Shown here: in pieces, positions 51,333-61,345 of the stretch
Layout: the number at the start of each line of letters is the position of its first letter
Position numbering within the stretch: the stretch's first letter is position 1
NCBI GenBank assembly: GCA_003584705.1
Contig: AP018536.1
Span: 2,046,001-2,110,000 of the forward strand
DNA from: Lachnospiraceae bacterium GAM79
GTDB lineage: Bacteria; Bacillota; Clostridia; Lachnospirales; Lachnospiraceae
DNA: 64,000 nucleotides
Reading direction: 5' to 3'
Made by a program: the position numbers and the translations under genes
The notes under the pieces: generated by a model
The model's input: only the letters and a program-made list of their open reading frames with translations
Databases searched by the model: none
What the model was told of the DNA's origin: nothing

Positions 51333-52568
51333 TTAATCCTCATTTCTGTCCAAATCTTCTGCTCCGGTATCCTCCGCCCGGGAATCTACCAGACTGACCG
51401 CCGCTTCCCGCAGCAAAAGTTCCCCGTGTGCGGTCCAGCCGGCGCGCTTTGTTTCTATTTTAACATCTTTCGAGATTATTTGTACCCCTTTTTCATCTAA
51501 AGTTTCAAGAAAATCCATGATTTTTTTCTGTAAAACCGTTTCTGCTTCCGACACTGTATAATAATATTCTGTTTTCTGATACTCTCTGTACGTGATCCTG
51601 CCTACCATGCAGGGGATCTGCAGATACTCCAACGCTTTTACGGGACATGCTTCCAGCACGCTGTCATATTGCAAAAAATCCATTTTTTTCTCCGGTTTCC
51701 ACTCCCGGTCACCGAAATGGATAAAATAAAATGTCTTTTGTCTTCCGGTGTATTTTTTCCGGATATAATCTGCCGGAAGATATGCCTGAAAGGTTCCGGT
51801 ATGCTCCAGCACTATATCCGCATCCGGGGTCACCGGCCGATATTCCCTGACGGTTCCATCCTCGGCATAAATGGGGATCCTGCCTTCCACCAGAATATCT
51901 CCTTTTGCCACTTCACTGCCTATGGATACTTTCGGGACACCACAACGCACGATCATATCCGTGATCACCCCGTTGCATTCTGCCACCAGATCTTTTCCTG
52001 CCCCTGCCGCATCCTGCACGACTTCTGGAACCGACATATCGTTTTCCTTTATTTCGATTACCAGTCTGGTCCCGTCCAGACGGCCGGAGGTCCAGGTAAC
52101 CTGCGAAAACTTCCGTCTTATCTGTTTTTCCAGCTCACCTATATTCAGTTCACTCCTTCGCATTCCGGTGTGAATGCCCTCCTGTTCCAGGAAGGAATAG
52201 AACACGTCATCCGTCACCTGATAATTGCCAGTCACCTGAATATCCCACACAAATAAAGACGAAATCAGCCAGAAAGCCACCGCCAGAAATAAACCTGCCA
52301 GAAACGCTTTTCTGCGCAGCATTCCCGGCACAAAAAAGGGTAGTCCATATCTTTCCGATATGACTACCCTTACTTTTGTCTTTCTGGCGATGGTCCGCAG
52401 TTCGTAAAAAGACCGCAGGCCGATGCACATGGTATAAACATCTTCCTGTTTTTCTATATTCCACAGCAATATTCCCTTATTACTGCACAGATTGATAAAT
52501 CGCTGCGGTGCAAAGCCCCATACCCGGATCTTCACATAACCCTGCAGACGTTTGACCCATTCCGTCAT
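51333..52568 (-). CDS. yqfD: sporulation protein YqfD
   Basis: 411 residues. A cytosolic N terminus (VKIRVWGFAPQRFINLC), one transmembrane helix near residue 92 (AFLAGLFLAVAFWLISSLFVW) and a long extracytoplasmic region with TGNYQVTDDVFYSFLEQEGI are characteristic of YqfD, a SigE-controlled protein needed for spore formation in Bacillus. GAGAGG lies 8 nt before the ATG. It lies just downstream of yqfC, the conserved partner. Confidence 0.92.
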   Translation of the reverse strand: MTEWVKRLQGYVKIRVWGFAPQRFINLCSNKGILLWNIEKQEDVYTMCIGLRSFYELRTIARKTKVRVVISERYGLPFFVPGMLRRKAFLAGLFLAVAFWLISSLFVWDIQVTGNYQVTDDVFYSFLEQEGIHTGMRRSELNIGELEKQIRRKFSQVTWTSGRLDGTRLVIEIKENDMSVPEVVQDAAGAGKDLVAECNGVITDMIVRCGVPKVSIGSEVAKGDILVEGRIPIYAEDGTVREYRPVTPDADIVLEHTGTFQAYLPADYIRKKYTGRQKTFYFIHFGDREWKPEKKMDFLQYDSVLEACPVKALEYLQIPCMVGRITYREYQKTEYYYTVSEAETVLQKKIMDFLETLDEKGVQIISKDVKIETKRAGWTAHGELLLREAAVSLVDSRAEDTGAEDLDRNED

Positions 52569-52592
52569 CCTGTTAACCTCTCATCCAAATGA

Positions 52593-52877
52593 TTATTCAC
52601 GCAAATATCGCAGTGCACTGATATTTCCGCTGATCTTCATATCTTCATTGGTATAATAGTCGATGGAAAGTCTGGTTCCCTCCAGGCACACCTGACAGGT
52701 CTTGGCCTGCAAAAGGATCCGCTCTCCGGTATATTCCAGGATTCCTCTGTAATTTTCAATCCAGGCTTCGGAGTTTCCCGTCAGCGTCACCCGCAGTGCT
52801 CCCATACAGACATCCTTGGGTAACTGCAGGGAATCGATCCATTTTTCTTTTTTCGATGGCATTCTCTTCATTTTCAT
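52593..52877 (-). CDS. yqfC: YabP/YqfC family sporulation protein
   Basis: 94 residues. After a basic N terminus, LQLPKDVCMGALRVTLTGNSEAWIENYRGILEYTGERILL is the YabP/YqfC fold, a small beta-rich family used in sporulation. The adjacency to yqfD identifies it as yqfC rather than yabP. The start is uncertain: ATGs at codons 1, 3 and 6 all lack a clear ribosome site. Confidence 0.88.
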   Translation of the reverse strand: MKMKRMPSKKEKWIDSLQLPKDVCMGALRVTLTGNSEAWIENYRGILEYTGERILLQAKTCQVCLEGTRLSIDYYTNEDMKISGNISALRYLRE

Positions 52878-52910
52878 ATAAAACTATATGAAAGCGGATG
52901 CCGGAATATG

Positions 52911-54215
52911 TTACTGTAAAATCCCTTTGATCAGAGGTTCTGCCTCCGGCTGATGGCCGGTGATGAAATAGGCACTCCGGAACTTTTCCTTCGCCGCTTC
53001 CAGGCGTTTCTCATCATTGGCATGAAGGTATCCCAGTACCTCTCCCTTTTTCACCGCATCCCCTTTTTTCTTCTCTAAGAGGATGCCAACAGACAGGTCG
53101 ATCTCACTTTCCTTGGTCTCTCTTCCGCCGCCTAAGAGCAGAGAACAAATTCCGATATCCTCACAGGCAATTTTTTCTACAAAGCCGTCTCTGTCCGCAC
53201 AGACAGGAACCACCATGGATGCCTTCGGCAGAAGCTCCGGATCCGTTACCGCCGCAGGGTCACCGCCCTGGGCCTCCACAAACTGCTCCAGCTTCCGTAA
53301 AGCACTGCCATCTCTGATGACATTTGTAAGCATATTTCTGGCCTCTTCGACACTCTCCGCCTTACTACCGGCAAGTAACATCCGACTTCCCAGTACCATA
53401 CAAAGTTCTTTGAAATCTTCCGGGCCCTCTCCCCGCAGGGTTGCAATGGCTTCCTTCACTTCCAGGGCATTTCCCACGGCCCGCCCCAGCGGCTGATCCA
53501 TATCCGAGATTACGGCAATAGTCTTACGTCCGGCATTCTTACCGATCTTCACCATTTCCTCCGCCAGAGCAAAAGCATCCTCCCTGCTCTTCATAAAGGC
53601 ACCGCTTCCGGTCTTGACATCCAGTACAATGGCATCTGCACCGGCTGCCAGTTTCTTGCTCATGATGGAACTGGCAATCAGGGCCATATTATCTACGGTA
53701 GCTGTCACATCCCGCAGGGCGTACAGCTTTTTATCCGCCGGTGCCAGATCTGCGGTCTGTCCCATAATGGCAATGCCGATCCGATTCACATTTTCAATAA
53801 ACTGCTCCGTGGTCAGTGATGTGGAAAATCCTGGAAAGCTTTCCAGCTTGTCAATGGTCCCTCCGGTATGGCCCAGGCCTCTGCCGCTCATCTTGGCCAC
53901 CGGGATCCCACAGGCAGCCACCATGGGTGTCAATGCCAGAGAAGTCTTATCCCCCACACCTCCGGTACTGTGTTTGTCCACCTTGCAGCCATGGATTCCG
54001 GACAGATCCAGCATCTCACCACTGTGTGCCATGGCCATGGTCAGTTCATAAGTCTCCTTCTCGGTCATCTTCTGAAAGTAGATCGCCATCATCAGCGCGG
54101 ATACCTGATAATCAGGAATCTCTCCACGGGTATAGCCCTCGATAAAAAAGTGGATCTCTTCTTTCGAAAGCTCTCCGCCGTTTCTTTTTTTCATGATAAT
54201 GTCATACATCCTCAT
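52911..54215 (-). CDS. pdp: pyrimidine-nucleoside phosphorylase
   Basis: 434 residues. It cleaves uridine, thymidine or deoxyuridine with phosphate in nucleoside salvage. The phosphate-binding [15 protein letters not shown] is near residue 82 and [22 protein letters not shown] near 108, the phosphorylase signature. The length and the Firmicute setting favour the broad-specificity Pdp over DeoA. AGGAG lies 8 nt before the ATG. nth precedes it by about 45 bp. Confidence 0.93.
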   Translation of the reverse strand: MRMYDIIMKKRNGGELSKEEIHFFIEGYTRGEIPDYQVSALMMAIYFQKMTEKETYELTMAMAHSGEMLDLSGIHGCKVDKHSTGGVGDKTSLALTPMVAACGIPVAKMSGRGLGHTGGTIDKLESFPGFSTSLTTEQFIENVNRIGIAIMGQTADLAPADKKLYALRDVTATVDNMALIASSIMSKKLAAGADAIVLDVKTGSGAFMKSREDAFALAEEMVKIGKNAGRKTIAVISDMDQPLGRAVGNALEVKEAIATLRGEGPEDFKELCMVLGSRMLLAGSKAESVEEARNMLTNVIRDGSALRKLEQFVEAQGGDPAAVTDPELLPKASMVVPVCADRDGFVEKIACEDIGICSLLLGGGRETKESEIDLSVGILLEKKKGDAVKKGEVLGYLHANDEKRLEAAKEKFRSAYFITGHQPEAEPLIKGILQ

Positions 54216-54259
54216 AGGCTTTGCTCCTGTCTGCGGCAGTAGATTTCCCTGTCCGCCTT

Positions 54260-54895
54260 TTATATGCCGACTTTTTTACAGATGTCACTGATACAGCATT
54301 TTTCGCAGTAAGGATGGGTTCTGGCGGTACACACTTCTCTGCCGTGATATACCAGTCTGTGGCAGAAATCGCTGCCTTCTTCGGGCGGAATGATCTTCCA
54401 CAGCTCCTTCTCCACCTTTGCCGGTTCCCTGATCCCGTCCACAAGTCCCATACGGTTCACCAGGCGGATACAGTGGGTGTCTGTCACAATGGCAGGTCTG
54501 CCAAAGACATCCCCCATGACCAGATTCGCACTTTTTCTGCCCACTCCAGGCAGAGACAATAATTCGTCAAAATCGTCTGGAACCTTTCCGTCATATTTAT
54601 CCCGCAGAATCTTCATGCAGGCACTGATATCTCTGGCTTTGCTGTGACCCAGGCCACAGGGCTTTACAATGGCCTCGATCTCTTCCACCGGAGCCTCTGC
54701 CAGGGCATCCACATCCGGGAACTTCTCATACAGCTTTTCCACTACGATATTTACCCGGGCATCGGTACACTGAGCTGCCAGGCGGACACTGACAAGCAGT
54801 TTCCATGCCTGATCGTAATCCAGAGTGCATCCGGCATCCGGGTATTCCTTTTTCAGACGTTCTATAATTTCTAATGCACGTTGTTTTTTTGTCAT
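54260..54895 (-). CDS. nth: endonuclease III
   Basis: 211 residues, a DNA glycosylase/AP lyase for oxidised pyrimidines. The helix-hairpin-helix [13 protein letters not shown] holds the catalytic Lys (about 120) and VTDTHCIRL the catalytic Asp (about 138). The C-terminal iron-sulphur cluster loop reads [18 protein letters not shown], giving C-X7-C-X2-C-X5-C instead of the usual C-X6-C-X2-C-X5-C. The ribosome site is weak. It lies between rlmH and pdp. Confidence 0.93.
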   Translation of the reverse strand: MTKKQRALEIIERLKKEYPDAGCTLDYDQAWKLLVSVRLAAQCTDARVNIVVEKLYEKFPDVDALAEAPVEEIEAIVKPCGLGHSKARDISACMKILRDKYDGKVPDDFDELLSLPGVGRKSANLVMGDVFGRPAIVTDTHCIRLVNRMGLVDGIREPAKVEKELWKIIPPEEGSDFCHRLVYHGREVCTARTHPYCEKCCISDICKKVGI

Positions 54896-54914
54896 ATACT
54901 TCTACTTTTACTCT

Positions 54915-55397
54915 TTATTTATGGTAAGGTTCGTGCTGAATGATCCGGAATGCACGATAGATCTGTTCGCACAGGATCACTCGCATCAACTGATGAGGAA
55001 ATGTCATTTTGGAAAAGCTTAAGGCCAGATCCGCTCTTTTACAGACACTTGGATGCAAACCAAGCGATCCGCCAATGACAAAGCAGATATGGCTTTTTCC
55101 TCTGACAGTGCAATCTTCAATCCATGCCGCAAATTCTTCGGAAGAAAAGTTTTTACCGGCAATCTCCAGCGTAACGATCAGGGCATCCTGTGGCAGTTTC
55201 GCCAGGATCCTCGCCCCTTCTTTTTCACGGATCTGATCTTCCAGAGCCGCACTGGCTCCATCCGGTGTCATTTCATCCGTCACTTCGATGATATTTAACT
55301 TCGTATAACGCCCCAGACGTTTGCTGTATTCTTCTATGGCGTCCCGGAAAAATTTCTCCTTGATCTTCCCTACACATACGATGGATATTTTGATCAT
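54915..55397 (-). CDS. rlmH: 23S rRNA (pseudouridine1915-N3)-methyltransferase RlmH
   Basis: 160-residue SPOUT methyltransferase acting on helix 69 of 23S rRNA. The knotted SAM site is shown by CFVIGGSLGLHPSVCKRADL near residue 100 and the C-terminal SKMTFPHQLMRVILCEQIYRAFRI. The length is standard. Its ATG overlaps the upstream zinc-ribbon gene's stop by 4 nt, with GGAG before it. Confidence 0.95.
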   Translation of the reverse strand: MIKISIVCVGKIKEKFFRDAIEEYSKRLGRYTKLNIIEVTDEMTPDGASAALEDQIREKEGARILAKLPQDALIVTLEIAGKNFSSEEFAAWIEDCTVRGKSHICFVIGGSLGLHPSVCKRADLALSFSKMTFPHQLMRVILCEQIYRAFRIIQHEPYHK

Positions 55398-56293
55398 TCT
55401 TCTGCTCCGTTTGTATCCGGGAAGATCTGTTCATAGATCTTTGTGTCAATAAGGTTCTCCAGCATCTGCTGATCCAGATTCATAAACTGATGATTCATCT
55501 GGCTGCGGATTACTTCGAATCTCTTGTAATAAAGAGCCTCTTCCGGTGTATCTGCAGCATTTTCAATCTGAGCGTCAATTTTTTCCGCCGTCAGATTTTC
55601 TTCACTCCACTTCAGAAGAGTATCCACCAGAGAGTTCTCGGACTCTGCCTTTTTCTCAAAAAGCTTTGCATTCCGCATGGATACCACGCCCATGACAATG
55701 AACAGAATGAAAACAGCACTCATCACTCCGTAGAACATATAGGGGTTGCCGATGTTCAAAGGAAGTACGCCGGTAATTCCCAGGATCATGACAAGCATTC
55801 CGAGGATTCCCACCACCAGCAGTACCCAGGCAGAGGAACGATTCTCCTCTGCTTTGGCTCCACTGTTCATATAAGTAAGTCCACCCTGGGCGGAAGCTGT
55901 TTTCAGCAGTTCTCCGGGATTGACTTCCTCCGATGCTTCTTCTGTCTCCGGCATCAGGAATTCATCTACCGCAGCCTCTTCCTCAGCAGCATTTTCCGTC
56001 CGCTCTTTTTCCTGCTGTTCCAGAAATACCCGGGCAATCGTCTTCGCCTGTTTTTCCTCTTTTGCATCTACAAACAGTTCATAGACCTGCTCCGCCTCAT
56101 CGAAGGAAAGTTTGCTCTTGCGGATCCCATTGTATGTAAGGAAGTCTTTCAGTTTCTCCATTTCGTCCTGTTCACCGAACAGCACGGAAGTCCAGTCCGT
56201 CAATTCTTCCTCGCTTACCAGCGTTTCTCCGCAATCGGGACATACGGTGATTCCTTCCCGATATTCGTTTTTACATTTCGGACACCATGCCAT
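55394..56293 (-). CDS. zinc-ribbon membrane protein, uncharacterised
   Basis: 299 residues. The N-terminal zinc ribbon MAWCPKCKNEYREGITVCPDCG is followed by a DUF2007-like segment (WTSVLFGEQDEMEKLKDFLTYNGI), which in other proteins forms a small signal-transducing domain. A long acidic linker follows, then two transmembrane helices (about 152-172 and 183-205) and a helical cytosolic tail. The function is unknown. It overlaps rlmH by 4 nt, so the two are co-expressed. Confidence 0.72.
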   Translation of the reverse strand: MAWCPKCKNEYREGITVCPDCGETLVSEEELTDWTSVLFGEQDEMEKLKDFLTYNGIRKSKLSFDEAEQVYELFVDAKEEKQAKTIARVFLEQQEKERTENAAEEEAAVDEFLMPETEEASEEVNPGELLKTASAQGGLTYMNSGAKAEENRSSAWVLLVVGILGMLVMILGITGVLPLNIGNPYMFYGVMSAVFILFIVMGVVSMRNAKLFEKKAESENSLVDTLLKWSEENLTAEKIDAQIENAADTPEEALYYKRFEVIRSQMNHQFMNLDQQMLENLIDTKIYEQIFPDTNGAEE

Positions 56294-56308
56294 ATACCAA
56301 CACCATCC

Positions 56309-56608
56309 TTAATACTCGTAATCCAGGCAGGCTCTGTTGCCTGCCACGGATCCAATATATTCCTTTGCTGCCAGATGATCCGGATGCACCTGATAGGCAG
56401 CCAGCGCCTCAGTATCTGTAAACTCAGAGATCAGAGCCACATCCCGGTTGCTGCTGTCCAGTTCATTGATGATCACTTCCACCTTTACGGCACCGGGAAC
56501 CTTCTCTTTGATGGGCTCCAGTAACTCCTTGATCTTCCCGGCGGTCTCTTTCTTTTCCTGTTTTGTCAGATTGCCTTCCAGACTCCACATAACAATATGT
56601 CTTACCAT
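56309..56608 (-). CDS. Dabb family (stress-responsive A/B barrel) protein
   Basis: 99 residues. MVRHIVMWSL at the start and NRDVALISEFTDTEALAAYQVHPDHLAAKEYI near the end are typical Dabb features (ferredoxin-like dimer, often with a small-molecule pocket). The ATG at 56608 is chosen with GGAGG 5 nt upstream; an ATG four codons earlier overlaps that site. A perfect 8-bp hairpin (56624-56643) lies just before the ribosome site. No substrate can be assigned. Confidence 0.88.
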   Translation of the reverse strand: MVRHIVMWSLEGNLTKQEKKETAGKIKELLEPIKEKVPGAVKVEVIINELDSSNRDVALISEFTDTEALAAYQVHPDHLAAKEYIGSVAGNRACLDYEY

Positions 56609-56652
56609 GTAATCCTCCATTCCATCCTGTCTGTGGACAGGATCCGGGGTGT

Positions 56653-58038
56653 TTATTTTGTACTCAGATATTCGTCAATGCCTTTGGCAGCAGCTTTTCC
56701 TGCGCCCATGGCCAGAATAACGGTCGCTGCTCCGGTTACCGCATCTCCGCCGGCATAGACACCTTCCTTTGTGGTCTTACCATTGTTCTCGTCCGCAATG
56801 ATGCACTTCCACTTGTTGGTATCCAGTCCCTTGGTTGTAGAAGAGATCAGAGGATTCGGGGAAGTACCCAGAGACATGATCACGGTATCCAGTTCCATCA
56901 CGAATTCAGATCCCGGAACCTCTACCGGACGGCGTCTGCCGCTCTCATCGGGCTCACCCAGTTCCATGCGGATGCACTTCATACCGGTCACCCATCCCTT
57001 ATCATCGGAAAGAATCTCAGTAGGATTGGTCAGCAGATCAAAGATGATGCCTTCCTCTTTTGCATGATGTACTTCTTCCACTCTGGCAGGCAGCTCCTCT
57101 TCGCTTCTACGGTATACAATGTGTACCTCCGCACCCAGACGAAGTGCGGTTCTTGCTGCATCCATCGCCACGTTACCGCCGCCGACAACGGCTACCTTCT
57201 TACCATGCATGATAGGAGTTCTGGAGTCGGGATCAAAAGCCTTCATCAGGTTGCTTCTGGTCAGGTACTCGTTGGCAGAGAAGACACCGTTGGCATTCTC
57301 ACCGGGGATACCCATGAACTTCGGCAGTCCGGCACCGGAACCGATGAATACAGCCTGAAAACCTTCCTCATCCATCAGCTGGTCGATGGTCACGGATTTA
57401 CCTACCACCACGTTAGTCTCAATATGAACGCCGAGAGATTTTACATTCTCGATTTCTTTTGCCACAACACCGGTCTTGGGAAGACGGAACTCGGGAATAC
57501 CGTATACCAGTACACCGCCTGCCTCATGCAGTGCTTCGAAAATGGTCACATCATATCCCAGCTTTGCCAGATCTCCGGCACAGGTAAGACCAGCAGGGCC
57601 GGAACCGATCACAGCTACCTTCTTACCGTTCTTCTGTGCTGCGGGAGTGGGCTTGATGCCATTCTCTCTTGCCCAGTCAGCCACAAAACGCTCCAGCTTA
57701 CCGATGGAGATCGGATCTCCCTTGAAGCCACGGATACATTTTCCTTCACACTGGCTTTCCTGAGGGCATACACGGCCGCAGACAGCGGGAAGGGCGCTGG
57801 ATTCACTGATAATACGATAAGCCTCTTCAATGTTGCCGTTCTTCACCTGTTCAATGAACTGTGGAATCTGGATTGCTACGGGGCAGCCCTTTACACACTG
57901 TGCATTTTTACAGTTAATGCAGCGGGAAGCCTCTTCCATTGCTTCTTCTTTGTTATATCCGAGACAAACCTCTTTGAAATTGGTAGCACGTTCCTTCGCA
58001 TCCTGCTCTCTGACAGGAATTCTCTTTAATACATCCAT
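56653..58038 (-). CDS. nfnB: NADH-dependent reduced ferredoxin:NADP+ oxidoreductase, large subunit
   Basis: 461 residues, homologous to the small subunit of glutamate synthase. The N-terminal [4Fe-4S] cysteine cluster CINCKNAQCVKGCPV is near residue 40. The first nucleotide motif VAVIGSGPAGLTCAGDLAKLG binds FAD and the second, VAVVGGGNVAMDAARTAL, NADPH. Immediately upstream is a ferredoxin-NADP reductase-like partner, the arrangement of NfnAB, which bifurcates electrons between NADPH, NADH and ferredoxin. No glutamate synthase large subunit is near, supporting Nfn. The ribosome site is poor. Confidence 0.9.
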   Translation of the reverse strand: MDVLKRIPVREQDAKERATNFKEVCLGYNKEEAMEEASRCINCKNAQCVKGCPVAIQIPQFIEQVKNGNIEEAYRIISESSALPAVCGRVCPQESQCEGKCIRGFKGDPISIGKLERFVADWARENGIKPTPAAQKNGKKVAVIGSGPAGLTCAGDLAKLGYDVTIFEALHEAGGVLVYGIPEFRLPKTGVVAKEIENVKSLGVHIETNVVVGKSVTIDQLMDEEGFQAVFIGSGAGLPKFMGIPGENANGVFSANEYLTRSNLMKAFDPDSRTPIMHGKKVAVVGGGNVAMDAARTALRLGAEVHIVYRRSEEELPARVEEVHHAKEEGIIFDLLTNPTEILSDDKGWVTGMKCIRMELGEPDESGRRRPVEVPGSEFVMELDTVIMSLGTSPNPLISSTTKGLDTNKWKCIIADENNGKTTKEGVYAGGDAVTGAATVILAMGAGKAAAKGIDEYLSTK

Positions 58039-58088
58039 TTTATTTTAACCATGCCTTTCTGATTTATCGTGTTCAAACTTTTGTATGA

Positions 58089-58967
58089 CTACTGGCAGTT
58101 GCCGCAGCCACCGTGATGGGTATCTCCCTCTTCCAGGGCCAGCATTGCACGTCCTTCTGCAGTCTTGTAGATCTGCTGACGTCTCATTGCCTCATCAAAG
58201 TTTACTTCATGTCCATCGAACTCCGGTCCGTCTACACAGGCGAACTTTACCTTGCCGCCGACAGTTACACGGCATGCGCCGCACATTCCCGTACCGTCTA
58301 CCATAATAGGATTCAGACTGACAACTGTGGGAATCTCCAGTTCTTTGGTTAAGAGACACACGAATTTCATCATGATCATAGGACCGATGGCAATACACAG
58401 ATCGTACTTTTTACCTTCTGCCACCAGATCCTTGATGGTCTGGGTTACCATACCGCTTCTTCCATAGGAGCCGTCATCGGTGGTTACATACAGATTTCCT
58501 GCGACAGCTTCCATCTCCTTCTCCAGGATCAGAAGATCTTTGGTCTTGCTTCCCACGATAACATCTGCAGCAACGCCATGCTCATGCAGCCATTTTACCT
58601 GGGGATATACCGGTGCCGCACCGACACCACCAGCCACGAAGAGGATCTTCTTTGCCTTTACCTCATCCAGAGGCTGTTCTACCAGCTCGGAAGGACATCC
58701 CAGAGGACCTACGAAATCATGGAAGTATTCTCCCTCGGAAAGCTGTGCCATCAGTTTTGTACCGGCACCAACGGTCTGGAACACAATGGTTACTGTTCCT
58801 TTTTCTCTGTTGTAATCACAGATAGTCAGAGGGATACGCTCACTCTCGCTATCCATTCTTACGATGACAAACTGACCGGGTTCACAGGTCTTTGCCACTC
58901 TGTCTGCTTCTACCTCCATAAGATAGATGTTGGTTGTCAGCTCCTGTTTTTTTACGATCTTATACAT
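58089..58967 (-). CDS. nfnA: NADH-dependent reduced ferredoxin:NADP+ oxidoreductase, small subunit
   Basis: 292 residues of the dihydroorotate/sulphide dehydrogenase-like FAD/NAD-binding family. The FAD domain has RIPLTICDYN near residue 64, the NAD domain KILFVAGGVGAAPVYPQVKWL near 106. The C-terminal [2Fe-2S] loop is GTGMCGACRV followed by FACVDGPEFDGHEVNF. GGAAAAAGAG precedes the ATG. It is followed by the NfnB-type gene. It differs from pyrK by this partner and the absence of pyrD. Confidence 0.9.
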   Translation of the reverse strand: MYKIVKKQELTTNIYLMEVEADRVAKTCEPGQFVIVRMDSESERIPLTICDYNREKGTVTIVFQTVGAGTKLMAQLSEGEYFHDFVGPLGCPSELVEQPLDEVKAKKILFVAGGVGAAPVYPQVKWLHEHGVAADVIVGSKTKDLLILEKEMEAVAGNLYVTTDDGSYGRSGMVTQTIKDLVAEGKKYDLCIAIGPMIMMKFVCLLTKELEIPTVVSLNPIMVDGTGMCGACRVTVGGKVKFACVDGPEFDGHEVNFDEAMRRQQIYKTAEGRAMLALEEGDTHHGGCGNCQ

Positions 58968-58995
58968 TTCTCTTTTTCCGTCCCTTCTGTTAGGA

Positions 58996-60468
58996 TTATA
59001 TATCTAAACGATCACCAAGCGTATAATGGCGGCCGCTTTCGTCGGTCTGCAATTTGTACAGTTCCCGGGTATAGGCATTTACGGCGAACAGATTCCCCGT
59101 CTTTGTGACTGTCCCATCTTCTCCCCGGTAGATCTCGGCAACAACATAGAAATCATCTATCTTGTTGATGTTCGTCACATACTGATACTGATAGAGATAT
59201 GCGGCAGCGGATTCATCAAAGCTTCCGGATGCTTCCGTTATTTTACCACTTTCTATGGCATAATTCACTACTTTTGTCACGGCATCCTCCGGCATAAACT
59301 CCGTGTTCATGACCAGATTGTAGCTTTTCTCCACGATCTCGCTCTTTCTTCCTTCCGCAATGCGGATAAACCGGAAGACTGATTTGCCAAGAGGCATGGG
59401 GATGGGTCCATTATACACCGTGGAATTCTGCGTAGGATCGGAACCATCCGTTGTGTAATAAACATCATATCCGTCGGTCACCTCGATATTGATTGGGAAT
59501 TCATAATCCCCACTGACCGCCGTTACCTCCGGAGCACTCAGTTCCTCGATCTCAATATGGTAATTTTTGGTAACCACTGGACTACTGATCCCATTCTCAT
59601 TGATGTAGACGGCTTTGATACAGTAATCACCGCTCTCTAAAAGGATGGGTGCCGTATACAGCAGACTGTGTTCTCCCGGTTCGGTTTCGTCGGTAGTATA
59701 GTAGATCTTACCACTTCCGAAAGTTGTCAGTTTCAAAGGCTGGAGGCTGGTATAATATCCCTCCTGCAGACTGAATTCCGGTTCCATTGCCATATAGCTC
59801 TGGTATTTACTCATAATATTTACATTACCACAGTTCAACAACAGATCATTAATGGTCTTATAATCTTCCCTGGCCGCATAGATGGCGATCAGCTTTCCAT
59901 AAGCACTTTCCAGTTGTTCGGAAGTAGCTGCGGCATCCGCAACAATCTCCCGAAGCAGATATTCATATTCCATTTTGTTGTTCTTCTGAAAATAAATATC
60001 CGCCAGTTCAAATTTTAAGGTGATGTTCCCCGGATCGATTTCCAGCGCACGTTCATAACAGGTGATCGCCTGATCGTATTCCCCGGAAGCTACATACTCT
60101 CTCGCACTCTTTATCTGATATTCAGCGGAATGATAGTGGGAATAAGAGATTCCGAAACCGGTACATACCACCGCTACTACCGCAAGCACCAGGATCAGCA
60201 CAATGAATTTCCAGCGAAATGGATGTTTTGCCGTATTTTCCAGCGGTTCTTCATCCCAGTCCTGCAATTCCGTCATGCTCTGCTGTACATCCTGATCGTC
60301 CGTGGCATCTTCTTCCGGTGTCATTTCCCTGGCAATATCATGCAGAGTCTGCTCCATATTGTATTCAATTTCCGGTTCAAAATCGGGAACAATATGGATA
60401 TCCTCCCCGCAGTGCTCGCAGTAAAGCGTACCTTCTTTCATTTCCGCCCCGCAATTCGGACACTTCAT
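58996..60468 (-). CDS. zinc-ribbon / TPR / CHB_HEX_C-type membrane protein
   Basis: 490 residues. An N-terminal zinc ribbon (MKCPNCGAEMKEGTLYCEHCG) and an acidic linker precede one transmembrane helix (about 87-110). Outside, a tetratricopeptide-like segment (AREYVASGEYDQAITCYERALEIDPGN) leads to two beta repeats of the chitobiase C-terminal type, with YYTTDETEPGE near 260 and YYTTDGSDPTQ near 346. A C-terminal domain follows. This layout is recurrent in Lachnospiraceae and of unknown function; carbohydrate or wall contact is inference. GAGG lies 8 nt before the ATG. Confidence 0.8.
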   Translation of the reverse strand: MKCPNCGAEMKEGTLYCEHCGEDIHIVPDFEPEIEYNMEQTLHDIAREMTPEEDATDDQDVQQSMTELQDWDEEPLENTAKHPFRWKFIVLILVLAVVAVVCTGFGISYSHYHSAEYQIKSAREYVASGEYDQAITCYERALEIDPGNITLKFELADIYFQKNNKMEYEYLLREIVADAAATSEQLESAYGKLIAIYAAREDYKTINDLLLNCGNVNIMSKYQSYMAMEPEFSLQEGYYTSLQPLKLTTFGSGKIYYTTDETEPGEHSLLYTAPILLESGDYCIKAVYINENGISSPVVTKNYHIEIEELSAPEVTAVSGDYEFPINIEVTDGYDVYYTTDGSDPTQNSTVYNGPIPMPLGKSVFRFIRIAEGRKSEIVEKSYNLVMNTEFMPEDAVTKVVNYAIESGKITEASGSFDESAAAYLYQYQYVTNINKIDDFYVVAEIYRGEDGTVTKTGNLFAVNAYTRELYKLQTDESGRHYTLGDRLDI

Positions 60469-60472
60469 ATAA

Positions 60473-61327
60473 TTATCCTCTTACTGCCTGCAAGGATACC
60501 GATTCCAGGCAGTTATTCATCAGCATAGCTATGGTCATAGGACCTACGCCGCCGGGAACCGGAGTAATGGCGCTGCATACAGGCTCCACACTGTCAAAGT
60601 CCACATCACCGCACAACTTGTTTTCTTCGTTGCGGTGAATTCCCACGTCAATGACAACCGCACCCTCTTTTACATATTCTGCCGTGATCATTTTCGGCTT
60701 GCCGACAGCCACCACCAGAATATCCGCTCTTTTGGTTACTTCTTTCAGATCTTTGGTACGGCTGTGAGCCACCGTCACCGTACCGTTCTCCCGAAGCAGC
60801 AACAATGCCATGGGCTTGCCGACGATATTACTTCTGCCTACCACCACACACTCTTTTCCGGCGATCTCAATACCGGAACGCTTCAGCAGCTGTATGACTC
60901 CTGCAGGAGTACAGGACACAAAGCCCGGCTTGCCGATGCAGAGTGCACCGACATTCTGGGGATGAAATCCGTCTACATCCTTTAAAGAAGAAATGGAATC
61001 CAGTACCTTTTCTTCGTCAATATGTTTCGGTAACGGCAGCTGCACCAGAATGCCGTTGACATCGGTTCTGTCATTTAATTCCCGGATCAGCTCCAGTAAT
61101 TTTTCCTCTGTTGTCTCCTCTGGAAGTTCATATGCCAGAGACCGGATACCTACATATTCGCAGGCCTTTTTCTTGTTGCGGACATATACGGAAGATGCGG
61201 GATCCGCACCTACCTGGATCACCGCCAGCGTTACTTCGCAGCCCTGCTCTTTTAACCCTGCGACTTTTTCTTTGACTTCATCTTTAATCTGTGCGGAAAT
61301 AACTTTTCCATCTATTAACTGTGCCAT
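60473..61327 (-). CDS. folD: bifunctional methylenetetrahydrofolate dehydrogenase/cyclohydrolase FolD
   Basis: 284 residues. It interconverts 5,10-methylene-, methenyl- and 10-formyl-THF with NADP. The catalytic Tyr/Lys are in [15 protein letters not shown] near 50, [16 protein letters not shown] near 93 is the signature, and the Rossmann [16 protein letters not shown] and C-terminal [14 protein letters not shown] are intact. AAGGAGG precedes the ATG. It directly follows fhs by 18 bp, so the two act in sequence from formate. Confidence 0.96.
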   Translation of the reverse strand: MAQLIDGKVISAQIKDEVKEKVAGLKEQGCEVTLAVIQVGADPASSVYVRNKKKACEYVGIRSLAYELPEETTEEKLLELIRELNDRTDVNGILVQLPLPKHIDEEKVLDSISSLKDVDGFHPQNVGALCIGKPGFVSCTPAGVIQLLKRSGIEIAGKECVVVGRSNIVGKPMALLLLRENGTVTVAHSRTKDLKEVTKRADILVVAVGKPKMITAEYVKEGAVVIDVGIHRNEENKLCGDVDFDSVEPVCSAITPVPGGVGPMTIAMLMNNCLESVSLQAVRG

Positions 61328-61345
61328 GAGACACTTTCCTCCTTA

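Noticed and set aside
56624..56643. Perfect 8-bp hairpin ATCCTGTC/GACAGGAT before the Dabb gene
   Set aside because: Not called a terminator because no T run follows on the minus strand and the Dabb ribosome site comes directly after it. It may simply be a leader structure.
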